NCBI GenBank assembly: GCA_964569815.1 | Contig: CAZMUN010000016.1 | Span: 1-27,313 of the forward strand | DNA from: CAZMUN01 sp964569815 | GTDB taxonomy: Archaea; Iainarchaeota; Iainarchaeia; Iainarchaeales; GCA-2688035 | Reading direction: 5' to 3' | Length of the DNA stretch: 27,313 nt | In this document: one piece after another, positions 6,332 to 13,823 of the stretch | Layout: every line of letters begins with the position of its first letter | How positions within the stretch are numbered: position 1 is the first letter of the stretch | Program-made: the position numbers and the translations under genes | The notes under the pieces: model-generated | The model's database searches: none | Seen by the model: only the letters and a program-made list of their open reading frames with translations | What the model was told of the DNA's origin: nothing

Positions 6332-7497
6332 TTTCTTTGAAAAAATTCGGGCTTTCTTTTCAAGGAAGGCCTGTTTTTAAGAACCTAGGCCTCGAAATAG
6401 GCCAGGGGGAGCTTGTTTCGGTTTTTGGAAGCAATGGCTCTGGAAAAACAAGCCTTGCGCTTTTCCTTGCGGGCGTCATCCCTAGCTTCATTCCGGCCCA
6501 GACTTTTGGGCAGGCCCTTGTGGAAGGCAAAACCGGGCTAGTGCTCCAAAACCCCAGCACCCAGTTTCTTGCTTTAACCGTTGGAGAGGAAATTGGGAAC
6601 CCAAGCCTGCTGAAAAAATTTGGCTGCCAAAGCCTTGCCGAAAAAAACGTGTTCGAGTTAAGTGAAGGAGAGAAGCAAAAGGTAAACCTTGTTTCAAACC
6701 TTTCCGCGCCTTTTGAAAACCTGCTTTTGGACGAGCCCTTGGAGTTGTTGGATCCAGTGCAGTCGGCTTCCTTTTTTTCAGTTCTCAAAAAGGTGCGGGG
6801 AAAATCGATTGCATGGTTTGACAAAGACCCTTGCTTTTCCTTTGGCTCCAAAAAGTTTTCTTTAAGCAGTCCTTTTTCTGGAAAGCCTCTGGAAAAAAGG
6901 GCCTCAAAGCCAGGGGCCGTGGTTCTTGAAGCCTCTTTTTCCCTGCAAAAGCCAGGCTTTTCCTTGGATTGCGGCCTCAGATTAAGGGATTCGGAAAAGG
7001 TAGCCGTACTTGGCTTGAATGGCTCTGGAAAAACCACTCTGCTTAGGGCCCTTGCAGGAATAGGAAAAGCCAGGGGGCGTGTAAATGCTTCGAAGGGCTT
7101 CAGCCTTGCGCCCCAAAACCCAACCAGCCTTTTTTTCCAGGAAACGGTGGAAGCAGAGCTTTTAAGCAGGGAAAACGCTGGGAAGCTTGGCATATCGGGG
7201 CTTCTCTCCAAGGACCCTGGAAAGCTTAGCAAGGGCCAGCAGAAGCTGGTTTCTGTTGCAGCCATTGCCCCAAAAACCATTGCACTTTTGGACGAGCCTA
7301 CCACCTGGCTTGATGAAGAAAACAGGGCCCGGGTTTACGGCTTTGTCAACGATTCCAAGCAAGCAATGGTTATTGCAACCCATGACAAGAACATGCTGCG
7401 TTACTGTGACAGAACATTGCTACTTGAGGGAGGTGCTTTGAGGGAATGTTCCAATACAAGAGCAAAACAGTTTTTTCTAAATGGCCTGAAACACTGA
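6328..7497 (+). CDS. ECF transporter ATPase, two ABC domains fused
   Basis: 389 residues with two ABC domains in one chain, in place of separate EcfA1 and EcfA2. Domain 1: Walker A GSNGSGKT (34-41), Q-loop LQNP (about 73-76), signature LSEGE (111-115), Walker B LLLDEP (132-137). Domain 2: Walker A GLNGSGKT (229-236), Q-loop PQNP, signature LSKGQ (about 300-304), Walker B ALLDEP, H-loop VIATHDKN (about 352). Domain 1 has WFDKDP where the H-loop His should be, so the two sites are probably unequal. Each domain is short (about 190 residues). It powers the transporter with the S component before it and EcfT after it. Confidence 0.9.
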   Translation: MISLKKFGLSFQGRPVFKNLGLEIGQGELVSVFGSNGSGKTSLALFLAGVIPSFIPAQTFGQALVEGKTGLVLQNPSTQFLALTVGEEIGNPSLLKKFGCQSLAEKNVFELSEGEKQKVNLVSNLSAPFENLLLDEPLELLDPVQSASFFSVLKKVRGKSIAWFDKDPCFSFGSKKFSLSSPFSGKPLEKRASKPGAVVLEASFSLQKPGFSLDCGLRLRDSEKVAVLGLNGSGKTTLLRALAGIGKARGRVNASKGFSLAPQNPTSLFFQETVEAELLSRENAGKLGISGLLSKDPGKLSKGQQKLVSVAAIAPKTIALLDEPTTWLDEENRARVYGFVNDSKQAMVIATHDKNMLRYCDRTLLLEGGALRECSNTRAKQFFLNGLKH

Positions 7498-8042
7498 AGC
7501 TTGGTTTTTTGGCTTTGTTCACTGCCCTGGCTTTTTTTCAAAACACTGGCCTTGCACAGTTTGGCCTTTTCATTGCGCTCGTTTTTCTTCTTTTGCTTGC
7601 CAAATACAGGGATTTTTGGAGGCTTTTTCTTGCAATCGCGCCATTTCTTGCTGTCACTGGTTTGATGACCTGGCTTTTCCTTTTTGAAATAGTTGCCAGC
7701 CCTTTGGAGTTTCTCTTGGTTGTAAGCTTAAGGGTTGTAAACGTTTTTCTTGCAATCGCGTTTTTCTCTTTCACCACAGACCTTTTTGCCTTGGTAAAGC
7801 TTTTGAAAAAAGCGCGTTTTCCTGAGGAAATCTTTCTCCCGTTCTACGTTCTTTTGAGGTTTTTGCCTGAACTTGAACGGGACTTTTATGAAATAAGGGC
7901 TATTCAGAAAACGCGTGGCTTTTCGCGTAAAAGGCCCTTGGTTTACCTAAAAGCAGTTCTTGTCCCGCTTTTTATAACAGCTTTGGACCGCGCTGAACAG
8001 ATTTCAATCGCCTATTTTTTAAGAAAAAAGCGTGGCTTTTAG
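7446..8042 (+). CDS. ecfT: ECF transporter transmembrane subunit EcfT
   Basis: 198 residues. Several hydrophobic helices (about 17-33, 40-55, 62-88, 92-112) are followed by a cytoplasmic coupling region. FLPFYVLLRFLPELERDFYEIRAIQKTRGF (about 134-163) holds the A-x-x-x-R-G-type coupling helix that docks into the ATPase. EcfT joins the S component to the ATPase. The ATG at 7446 lies 52 nt inside the 3' end of the ATPase gene, an unusually long overlap. No later start keeps the first helix, so the overlap seems real. The 3' end overlaps purA on the other strand by 4 nt. Confidence 0.85.
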   Translation: MFQYKSKTVFSKWPETLKLGFLALFTALAFFQNTGLAQFGLFIALVFLLLLAKYRDFWRLFLAIAPFLAVTGLMTWLFLFEIVASPLEFLLVVSLRVVNVFLAIAFFSFTTDLFALVKLLKKARFPEEIFLPFYVLLRFLPELERDFYEIRAIQKTRGFSRKRPLVYLKAVLVPLFITALDRAEQISIAYFLRKKRGF

Positions 8043-9301
8043 CGTGTCAAAGTTTCTTCCCTGCCAGGGCCAACTGAAACGGTTTTTATTGGAACCCCTG
8101 CTTCCCTTTCAACGTATTCCACATATTTTTGCGCGTTTTCCTCTAAACCAGTAAAGCTTTTTGCCTTGCTTTCAACTTTGAAGCCAGGCAGGCTTTCGTA
8201 AACAGGCCTGCATTTTTCCCAAAGAACTGGGTCTGCAGGCATTTCCTTTATCCGTTTGCCATCCAGTTCGTATTCGTTGCAGACCATCACGTTTTGCAGG
8301 CCATTTAAGACATCCAGTTTTGTTAACGCGATTTCTGTGAAGCCGTTAAGCCTTGCAGCCGTCCTAACCAGAACAAGGTCAAGCCATCCTACACGGCGGG
8401 GCCTTCCGGTGGTTGTTCCAAATTCCTGGCCCGCTTCCCTTATTTTGTCCCCCAGCTCGCCTTGCAATTCTGTTGCAAACGGCCCTGAGCCAACCCTTGT
8501 AGTATAAGCTTTCACTATTCCGACAACGCGTTCAATCGGCCTTATGCCCAAACCGATTCCAGTGAAAACTGCTCCCGCTATTGGATGCGAGCTTGTAACA
8601 AAAGGGTATGTTCCAAAATCGTTGTCCAAAAAAGTTCCTTGAGCGCCCTCCAGCAAAACGTTTTTGCCTTTTTCAAATGCCTCGGAAACCTGTTTTGAAA
8701 CGTCTCCAAGATGCGCTGATAGCTCTTTTCCTAGAGCCGCGTATTCCTTGAGAATTTCTTCCTTTGATTGCGGCATTTCCTGTTCAAAAACTTTTTTCAG
8801 GATTTTTTCTTTAAGCGGAAAGCTTTCCCAAATTTTTGCCTTGAGCCTTTCCTCTTCAACCAAATCGGAGAACCTTATGCCTGTTCTGGAGGCACGGTCT
8901 GCATAGCATGGCCCTATGCCTCGGCCTGTTGTCCCAATCTTTTTTTTCCCCTTAAGAGCCTCGTTTGCCCCATCCAAAGCATTGTGCCATGGCATTATTA
9001 TCTGTGTTCTTGGGTCAATTGCCAGCTCGAAATCGAATTTGCCCTTTATCTGCTCTATTTCCTGCCTTAAAACCCTTGGATCCAAGGCAATTCCTGCCGC
9101 AATAAGGCATTTCTTGCCCTGAATTGCGCCAGAGGGCATTAAATGAAACTTGTATTTTTGGCCCTTTACTACCACGGTATGGCCTGCGTTGTTTCCGCCA
9201 TTAAACCTTACAACCAAGTCCGCATTTTCTGCAAAAACGTCAACTAGCTTGCCTTTTCCTTCGTCGCCAAACTGTGCCCCTATTACAACGGTTGCTGCCA
9301 A
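8039..9301 (-). CDS. purA: Adenylosuccinate synthetase
   Basis: 420 residues from a TTG at 9301, which begins MAATVVIGAQFGDEGKGK. The P-loop-like GDEGKGK and the following GGNNAGHT (GTP and IMP binding) are intact, as are TTGRGIGP and the C-terminal TTGRPRR region. It joins IMP and aspartate with GTP in AMP synthesis. The TTG is preferred because AGGTG lies about 10 nt upstream; an in-frame TTG at 9331 would add ten unconserved residues. The length is that of bacterial and eukaryotic enzymes, not the roughly 340-residue form of many archaea. It is divergent from guaB, so both branches from IMP are side by side. Confidence 0.94.
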   Translation of the reverse strand: MAATVVIGAQFGDEGKGKLVDVFAENADLVVRFNGGNNAGHTVVVKGQKYKFHLMPSGAIQGKKCLIAAGIALDPRVLRQEIEQIKGKFDFELAIDPRTQIIMPWHNALDGANEALKGKKKIGTTGRGIGPCYADRASRTGIRFSDLVEEERLKAKIWESFPLKEKILKKVFEQEMPQSKEEILKEYAALGKELSAHLGDVSKQVSEAFEKGKNVLLEGAQGTFLDNDFGTYPFVTSSHPIAGAVFTGIGLGIRPIERVVGIVKAYTTRVGSGPFATELQGELGDKIREAGQEFGTTTGRPRRVGWLDLVLVRTAARLNGFTEIALTKLDVLNGLQNVMVCNEYELDGKRIKEMPADPVLWEKCRPVYESLPGFKVESKAKSFTGLEENAQKYVEYVEREAGVPIKTVSVGPGREETLTR

Positions 9302-9333
9302 AAAAAAACACCTATTGAACCGAATTGGCAAAG

Positions 9334-9343
9334 GGTTTTAAAC
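9334..9343. promoter_or_regulatory. Shared purA/guaB TATA element
   Basis: TTTTAAAC within GGTTTTAAAC is the only strong TATA-like sequence in the gap. It lies about 26 nt before the guaB ATG at 9365, giving a leaderless mRNA, and about 37 nt from the purA TTG, which leaves a short leader with the AGGTG ribosome site. One element may thus set both genes that draw on IMP. Confidence 0.45.
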
Positions 9344-9364
9344 TAATTGATGCATTCCAATAAT

Positions 9365-10816
9365 ATGGGTAGCAAGACAGTAAAACCTGCTTTTACTTTT
9401 GACGACGTACTGCTTGTTCCTGCTTCAAGCAACATTCTTCCAAACCAAGCCAGCTTGAAGACCAATTTTTCCAAAAACATTTCCTTAAACATTCCCTTGG
9501 CAAGCGCGGCCATGGACACCGTCACCGAATCCAGGACAGCTATTGCGATTGCAAGGGAAGGCGGCATAGGCGTAATACACAAAAACCTTTCAGCAGAAGC
9601 CCAGGCAAAAGAGGTCTCAAAAGTAAAGCGCTCAGAGTTCTTGGTTGTAAGCAACCCTGTCTGCATTAGCCCTGATGACCCACTTTCAAAAGTATTCGAT
9701 TTGCATAGAACAAAGGGAATCGGCTCTTTTCCCGTTGTAAGGCAGGAAAAGCTTGTCGGAATCTTGACCCAACGCGACCTTATGTTTGTTGAAAACCAAA
9801 ACCAAAAGGTTTCTGATTACATGACAAGAAAGGTCATAAGCGTTGACCACAGCCCTACAGCCGACGAGGCAAAAGAGGTTCTTCACAAGCACCGCATTGA
9901 AAAGCTTCCAATTGTTGACAAAAAAGGCCGGCTTTCTGGCTTGCTTACAGCAACAGACATAAGAAAGCAGGAAAAGTTTCCAAATTCTGCAAAAGACAAA
10001 AAAGGCAGCCTGATTGTTGCCGCAGCAGTTGGCCCAAAAGACGATGAAAGAATTGAAAAGCTTTTGAAAGCAGGCGTCGACGCAGTGGTGCTTGACACCT
10101 CACACGGCCACAGCAAAATGGTTGTTGACGCAGTGAAAAGATACAAAAAAAATTTTGGCATTGAACTGGTTGCAGGAAACGTTGCAACACCAGAAGCAGT
10201 GCACGACCTTGCTTCAGCAGGAGCAGACTCAATAAAAATAGGCGTCGGGCCAGGAGCAATCTGCACCACAAGAATAATTTCCGGCGTAGGCGTTCCACAG
10301 TTCACGGCAGTGCTTGAATGCTCTGAAGCGGCAGAAAAGTATTCTGTTCCAGTTATTGCAGACGGCGGAATAAGGTACAGTGGAGACATAGTAAAGGCCT
10401 TGTCTGCCGGCGCAAGCTCTGTAATGCTCGGAAGCCTTTTCGCAGGCTGTGAAGAAACTCCTGGGAGAACGATTTTCCTCTACAACCGAAAATTCAAGCA
10501 ATACAGGGGAATGGGCTCTGTGGGTGCAATGCAGCGCGGGTCCAAGGAAAGGTATTTTCAGGCTGAAACCAAGGAAACCAACAAGCTTGTTCCAGAGGGC
10601 GTTGAAGGAATTGTTCCATTCCGCGGCACGGTTGCAGAAATGGTTTTCCAGCTCTTAGGCGGGCTTCGATCAGGAATGGGCTTGGTTGGAGCAAAAGACA
10701 TGAACGCCTTGAAAAAGAACACCAAATGGGTTAAGATAACTCCGGCAGGCCAAAAAGAGTCCCACCCCCACGGCATAACCATCACAGAAGAAAGCCCTAA
10801 CTATTCGGGAAAGTAG
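9365..10816 (+). CDS. guaB: IMP dehydrogenase
   Basis: 483 residues from the ATG at 9365; a start at 9350 would add MHSNN. The former is preferred because a TATA box is centred 26 nt upstream. The (beta/alpha)8 domain begins FTFDDVLLVP and holds the catalytic Cys loop GVGPGAICTTRIISGVG. Two CBS domains sit in the insert (about 90-210), where VVRQEKLVGILTQRDL and IVDKKGRLSGLLTATDI are the repeats. The flap and C-terminal HPHGITI motif are present. The enzyme oxidises IMP to XMP with NAD+, the committed step to GMP. The 3' end overlaps the minus-strand gene at 10801 by 16 nt. Confidence 0.96.
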   Translation: MGSKTVKPAFTFDDVLLVPASSNILPNQASLKTNFSKNISLNIPLASAAMDTVTESRTAIAIAREGGIGVIHKNLSAEAQAKEVSKVKRSEFLVVSNPVCISPDDPLSKVFDLHRTKGIGSFPVVRQEKLVGILTQRDLMFVENQNQKVSDYMTRKVISVDHSPTADEAKEVLHKHRIEKLPIVDKKGRLSGLLTATDIRKQEKFPNSAKDKKGSLIVAAAVGPKDDERIEKLLKAGVDAVVLDTSHGHSKMVVDAVKRYKKNFGIELVAGNVATPEAVHDLASAGADSIKIGVGPGAICTTRIISGVGVPQFTAVLECSEAAEKYSVPVIADGGIRYSGDIVKALSAGASSVMLGSLFAGCEETPGRTIFLYNRKFKQYRGMGSVGAMQRGSKERYFQAETKETNKLVPEGVEGIVPFRGTVAEMVFQLLGGLRSGMGLVGAKDMNALKKNTKWVKITPAGQKESHPHGITITEESPNYSGK

Positions 10817-11508
10817 GGCAAAAACCTTTTGAGCTGCTTTTTCATCTCAGGAGACGCGGCCTCCAAAGCCATTTCGCAAAGCCTTTTGTACTCCGCATTT
10901 GTTTTTGACTGTGCAACTGTTTCAATTGCCTCTGCAAGAAACTGTGCCCTTATGCCGGGTTTCCTTTTCCCAAACTCGTTCCTTGACCTAACCATTAAGT
11001 CCAAGTCTATTGGAATAGCTCCTTTTCTTCGATTCTTAAATGGCTCAACCACATCCATTTCCGGAGTATAGCCTGCATTCGCAATCTTTGTAAGCTGTTC
11101 GACTGCATCAGTCCGCGCCCTTTTGCCTTCTATTGCAAGGTTGCTTTTGTTAACAATTTTAGAGCCGCGCTTTCTTGAACCAAAAAGCTGTGAAACCTGC
11201 ACCCATTCCCCTTCACGAGTTTTCACCATGCCCATTTTTGGAAGCCTTACTCCGGCCTTAGCCAAATCTTCGGCTGCTTTCTGGTAAAGCGCTGCAAGCC
11301 TGTCGCTCAACGGCTTTTTGAATCTTTTAACAGCAACCCTGTGCCGGCTTCCGTCATTGAAGCGCATTCTGCCAATGTAGACTTCGCCATAATGGTATCC
11401 GCCGATTTTTTTTACGCGGCCAACACAGTTCTTTGTTATAACAAGGCGTTCAACATCTTTTGGCTTTTTGAAAACAGCTTTTTTTCCAGCAGGCTTTTTT
11501 GAAGGCAT
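10801..11508 (-). CDS. Protein-kinase-like orphan protein
   Basis: 235 residues, basic N-terminus (KKPAGKKAVFKKPK). The order of segments resembles the kinase fold: a Gly-containing strand KIGGYHYGEVYIGRMRF (about 34-50), a VAIK-like strand HRVAVKRFK with Lys at about 61, an Asp in TPEMDVV where the catalytic loop would be, and IPIDLDLMV (about 165-173) in place of DFG. The usual HRD is not evident and the C-lobe is short. It may be a divergent or inactive kinase, or an aminoglycoside-phosphotransferase-like protein. It lies upstream of no obvious partner; tRNA-Leu precedes it on the same strand by 4 nt. Confidence 0.5.
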   Translation of the reverse strand: MPSKKPAGKKAVFKKPKDVERLVITKNCVGRVKKIGGYHYGEVYIGRMRFNDGSRHRVAVKRFKKPLSDRLAALYQKAAEDLAKAGVRLPKMGMVKTREGEWVQVSQLFGSRKRGSKIVNKSNLAIEGKRARTDAVEQLTKIANAGYTPEMDVVEPFKNRRKGAIPIDLDLMVRSRNEFGKRKPGIRAQFLAEAIETVAQSKTNAEYKRLCEMALEAASPEMKKQLKRFLPYFPE

Positions 11509-11512
11509 TGAA

Positions 11513-11648
11513 TGCAGGAGGGAGGATTCGGACCCCCGAAGGCACTAAGCCACCAGATTTCTCCAGTCTTTTTTGAACTGTTTTTTCCTTCCTTTCTTTT
11601 CAAAAAGCTGCTTGAGTCTGGCCCCTTTGACCGCTTGGGTACTCCTGC
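11513..11648 (-). tRNA. tRNA-Leu(CAA) with 52-nt intron
   Basis: On the minus strand the acceptor strands GCAGGAG (11648-11642) and CTCCTGC (11520-11514) pair perfectly, with discriminator A at 11513 and no encoded CCA. The D arm is CCC-AAGCGGTCAAA-GGG. The anticodon stem CCAGA/TCTGG is split by an intron at 37/38; the joined loop CTCAAGA gives anticodon CAA. A long variable arm with a GGC/GCC stem is typical of Leu. The T stem GGGGG/CCTCC has one G-T pair. The T loop is TCCGAAT, so position 55 is C where U (pseudouridine) is nearly universal. A TTTTTATTAG box at about 11675-11688 may be the promoter. Confidence 0.9.
11559..11610 (-). other. tRNA-Leu intron at 37/38
   Basis: 52 nt. Exon 1 ends CTCAAG and exon 2 starts ATCTGG. 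Near the junctions CTC in the exon can pair with GAG in the intron end, and CAG at the intron start with CTG near its end, leaving three-nt bulges. This is the bulge-helix-bulge form cut by archaeal splicing endonuclease. G37 in the exon is preferred over the alternative split because Leu tRNAs need G37. Confidence 0.8.
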
Positions 11649-11677
11649 TTAGCGTAAATAGATTTATCGCCAAAAGG

Positions 11678-11963
11678 CTAATAAAAACCTTTGCTTGCCC
11701 ATTGCTGAAATTTGTTCAGATGTCTTCTGTTTTTTGGTTTAAGGGTTTTAAAAAACTCTCGGGAATTTTTTTTCCTGATAAACGCAAGTAATGCATGGTG
11801 TTCCAAATTCTTTCTTCCACAGCCCGGCAATATGATTGTAACAGGCTTTTTCGTCTTTTGGGTTTCCCGAAATAACTAGGGTTGGACCGCCTTTTTGGTT
11901 TTTGCTAATCCATCCATCGCCCGTAAAAGCTCCAAGCAATTCCGCAAATTCTTTAGAACACAT
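11678..11963 (-). pseudogene. LAGLIDADG homing-endonuclease remnant, frameshifted
   Basis: The intact frame (11963 to 11748) gives 71 residues: FAELLGAFTGDGWISKN (about 6-22) is a LAGLIDADG helix with its catalytic-type acidic end, followed by LVISGNPKDEKACYNHIAGLWKKEFG, typical of the fold. The frame stops just after an A8 run (plus-strand T8 at 11766-11773). Removing one A lets the reading continue to the TAG at 11678-11680 with a plausible tail (NSREFFKTLKPKNRRHLNKF). Even so it is only about 94 residues, short for a working endonuclease. It lies on the same strand, just upstream of the intron-containing tRNA-Leu. The ATG follows TTTCTATAA. Confidence 0.6.
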
Positions 11964-12025
11964 TTATAGAAATAGTCTGCTGTTGACGGCGCTCTTTTTG
12001 GAAGAGTGGGCTTCCGGTGTTTTAA

Positions 12026-12400
12026 TCAGAATTCCAAAACGTCGCCAATCCTGATTATTGGAAACTTTCCCTTCAATGACCTGAGAAAAAGCGCTCCCTG
12101 TTCGCCTGGCTCCAGCCTTTCAGTGCTGGCCTTGTTTATCTGCACATCTGTTACCACTAGTTCTGCTTCACCAAGCCTTATTTTGTCCTTTGGCTTTATT
12201 GTTGCGCCGATTGCATGGCCTTGCACCATCAGGCTTTCGTGCACGTGAAAAATTCCCGAAACCCGAAAAGCCTTGTCTTTTGCTTCAGGCCCTGCTTCAT
12301 CTTTTGCTCTTCTTTTTTTCCTGCTTGCATCAGGAATGCACACTCCCAGATTGTGCTTTTTTTTCTCTTCCTTTCCAAAAACCCCTTTCAAAAATCCCAC
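12026..12400 (-). CDS. EF-Tu domain II-like beta-barrel protein
   Basis: 124 residues from the GTG at 12400, chosen because AAGGTG sits 6 nt upstream and a TATA-like ATATTATAAAT lies at about 12430-12441; the open frame further upstream has no support. The N-terminus is basic (KEEKKK, ASRKKRRAKDEAG). Residues about 45-124 (FRVSGIFHVHESLMVQGHAIGATIKPKDKIRLG onward to RIGDVLEF) resemble domain II of translational GTPases, a barrel found alone in some archaeal proteins. No GTPase domain is attached. The function is unknown; a role in translation or RNA binding is only a guess. Confidence 0.55.
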   Translation of the reverse strand: MGFLKGVFGKEEKKKHNLGVCIPDASRKKRRAKDEAGPEAKDKAFRVSGIFHVHESLMVQGHAIGATIKPKDKIRLGEAELVVTDVQINKASTERLEPGEQGALFLRSLKGKFPIIRIGDVLEF

Positions 12401-12495
12401 TAAAAACACCTTAACTATATTCTCTTGTAAAATATTATAAATGCTTTTTCCGCCACCAAAAAAGTTAAATACCGGAAAAATCTCCTTATTAGCGA

Positions 12496-13007
12496 ATGAA
12501 TCCTGCAAACTACTGGCGTTCGGCCTTGGCCTTTTCTGGGCTTTCATGTTCTTTGTTTTGCTTGCATTGGTTGTTGGAATGACATACCTTGGCCATTTGA
12601 CTTTTTACCCTTACGCGATTTTTTTAAGCGCAATCCTGCTTTTGTTCCTGACAGCCTTTCTTTTGTTTGACAAGCGAATCAAAGCAGGCTTTTACATGTG
12701 CTTAATCCTTTCAGCTTTGTTTGTTTTAAACCAAGCTTTGACAATCTACTTTTTGGTAATGCGGCCGGCAGAAATTCTTCCGTTGAATGTCTTGGAAAAC
12801 CTTGCTGAAGAAGCCGTTCTTTTTCCAGTGACTGTTTCAAGCATGCTTTTGCTTTGGGGCCTTTTCCTTTTCTTTTCAACCTGGAAAAGCAAGCCTGTCT
12901 TTAAAGAGGAATTGAAGCAGGAAGAGCTTTCATGGCTTGTGCAGCTCAGGCAAAAAAGGGTTCCTCCGGCAAAAATAGGCAAATCTGTTTTGAAAGAAAA
13001 AAACTAA
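12496..13007 (+). pseudogene. Four-helix membrane protein, frameshifted paralog
   Basis: The ATG at 12496 gives MNPANYWRSALAF, which matches MKPAVYWKS at the start of the opposite-strand paralog (13004-13471). The frame then breaks at a T4 run (12532-12535). Adding one T joins it to the frame that runs to the stop at 13007, giving about 171 residues: helices at about 12-35, 40-60, 65-85 and 105-128, then STWKSKPVF, which matches SSRKSKPVF in the paralog. The break may be a real mutation, a sequencing error in a homopolymer or programmed slippage. Without the shift, translation would have to begin at an ATG in the other frame (12441 or 12546). Function unknown. Confidence 0.6.
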
Positions 13008-13471
13008 ACTGCTTTTTTTGGCATCTTAGGCATCTTCATGCCCTTTGGAAGCTTCAAAGGGGTTTCGTAGAAAACCGGCTTGCTTTTTCTTGAGCTGAAA
13101 AACAGCATCGGGCCTGTAACGCTCCAAATTATTGAAATCATTGCAAAGAATATTCCTGTGACTGACAGGCTCATCGTGATTGTTTCAATGCCAAGGCTTG
13201 CAATTATCGCCAGGCCGGTGAAGCCAGCAAAGCAAAGGTATATCGAGTAAAGGTAAACCATCCAAAGGCCCGCCTTATGCTCGATTGAATACAAAACCAG
13301 TGAAATGAAAACATATGCAACAATGAGGCCGGCAGCAAAAAGCAGCACGGCATTCTCTGGGTCAAAAGCTCTTGTAGCCAAAATCACGTTGTATGAAAAC
13401 TGGGCTGCCAAAAGCAAAAAAATTACTGACAGCAGGTTCTTCACGCTCTTCCAATAAACAGCCGGCTTCAT
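13004..13471 (-). CDS. Four-helix membrane protein
   Basis: 155 residues with four hydrophobic helices (about 10-30, 40-62, 70-95, 103-125) and a basic tail rich in Lys, Pro and Met (KLPKGMKMPKMPKKAV). It begins MKPAVYWKS and ends its last helix with FFSSRKSKPVF, both shared with the convergent neighbour at 12496-13007, with which it overlaps by 4 nt. The two are therefore inverted duplicates. No known family is recognised. Confidence 0.7.
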   Translation of the reverse strand: MKPAVYWKSVKNLLSVIFLLLAAQFSYNVILATRAFDPENAVLLFAAGLIVAYVFISLVLYSIEHKAGLWMVYLYSIYLCFAGFTGLAIIASLGIETITMSLSVTGIFFAMISIIWSVTGPMLFFSSRKSKPVFYETPLKLPKGMKMPKMPKKAV

Positions 13472-13571
13472 TTCACTTTGACTAAGTACAAACCCCTATT
13501 TAAAACTTTTTCACGCCAAAAAAAACGCCCAAACCGCCTGCTTTTTATACATAAAAAGAGGCAAACTATTT

Positions 13572-13823
13572 ATGAGGTCAATAATTGTTTCACTTGCATG
13601 CATTGCCGCAGCCCTTTACCTGCTGCATTTGGCCAGCCCCTCGTTTGCCCTAATAACAGGCCAGGCCTCGCTTTCAAGCAGCCCAAGCCTTGCACGCCTT
13701 TTTCCCCTTTGGCCATTTCTTGCACTAATCCCGATAGCATTCATCCTTGCCTTGGAACTGCTTTACAGGGGCCCTGTTCCAAAAATCGAGCCAAACGGAA
13801 TCGGCTACAAAAGGCCCTGGTAG
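13572..13823 (+). CDS. Small two-helix membrane protein
   Basis: 83 residues. An N-terminal hydrophobic segment (about 4-20) could be a signal or an anchor, then a Ser-rich stretch, then a second helix WPFLALIPIAFILALELLY (about 47-65), and a polar tail with PKIEPNGIGYKRPW. CTTTTTATAC at about 13542-13551 is a TATA box about 25 nt before the ATG, so the mRNA is probably leaderless. It lies next to the paired membrane proteins but shares no sequence with them. Function unknown. Confidence 0.6.
   Translation: MRSIIVSLACIAAALYLLHLASPSFALITGQASLSSSPSLARLFPLWPFLALIPIAFILALELLYRGPVPKIEPNGIGYKRPW

Noticed and set aside
6360..7304. 314-codon open frame on the minus strand opposite the ECF ATPase
   Set aside because: No motifs, and the plus strand encodes two complete ABC domains.
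11513..11560. tRNA-Leu 3' end as the att site of the integrase at the right edge
   Set aside because: I found no copy of the tRNA 3' end near 26600-27313.
12401..12547. Longer version of the EF-Tu domain II-like gene
   Set aside because: It would run through its own promoter and into the divergent gene; the GTG at 12400 has a good ribosome site.
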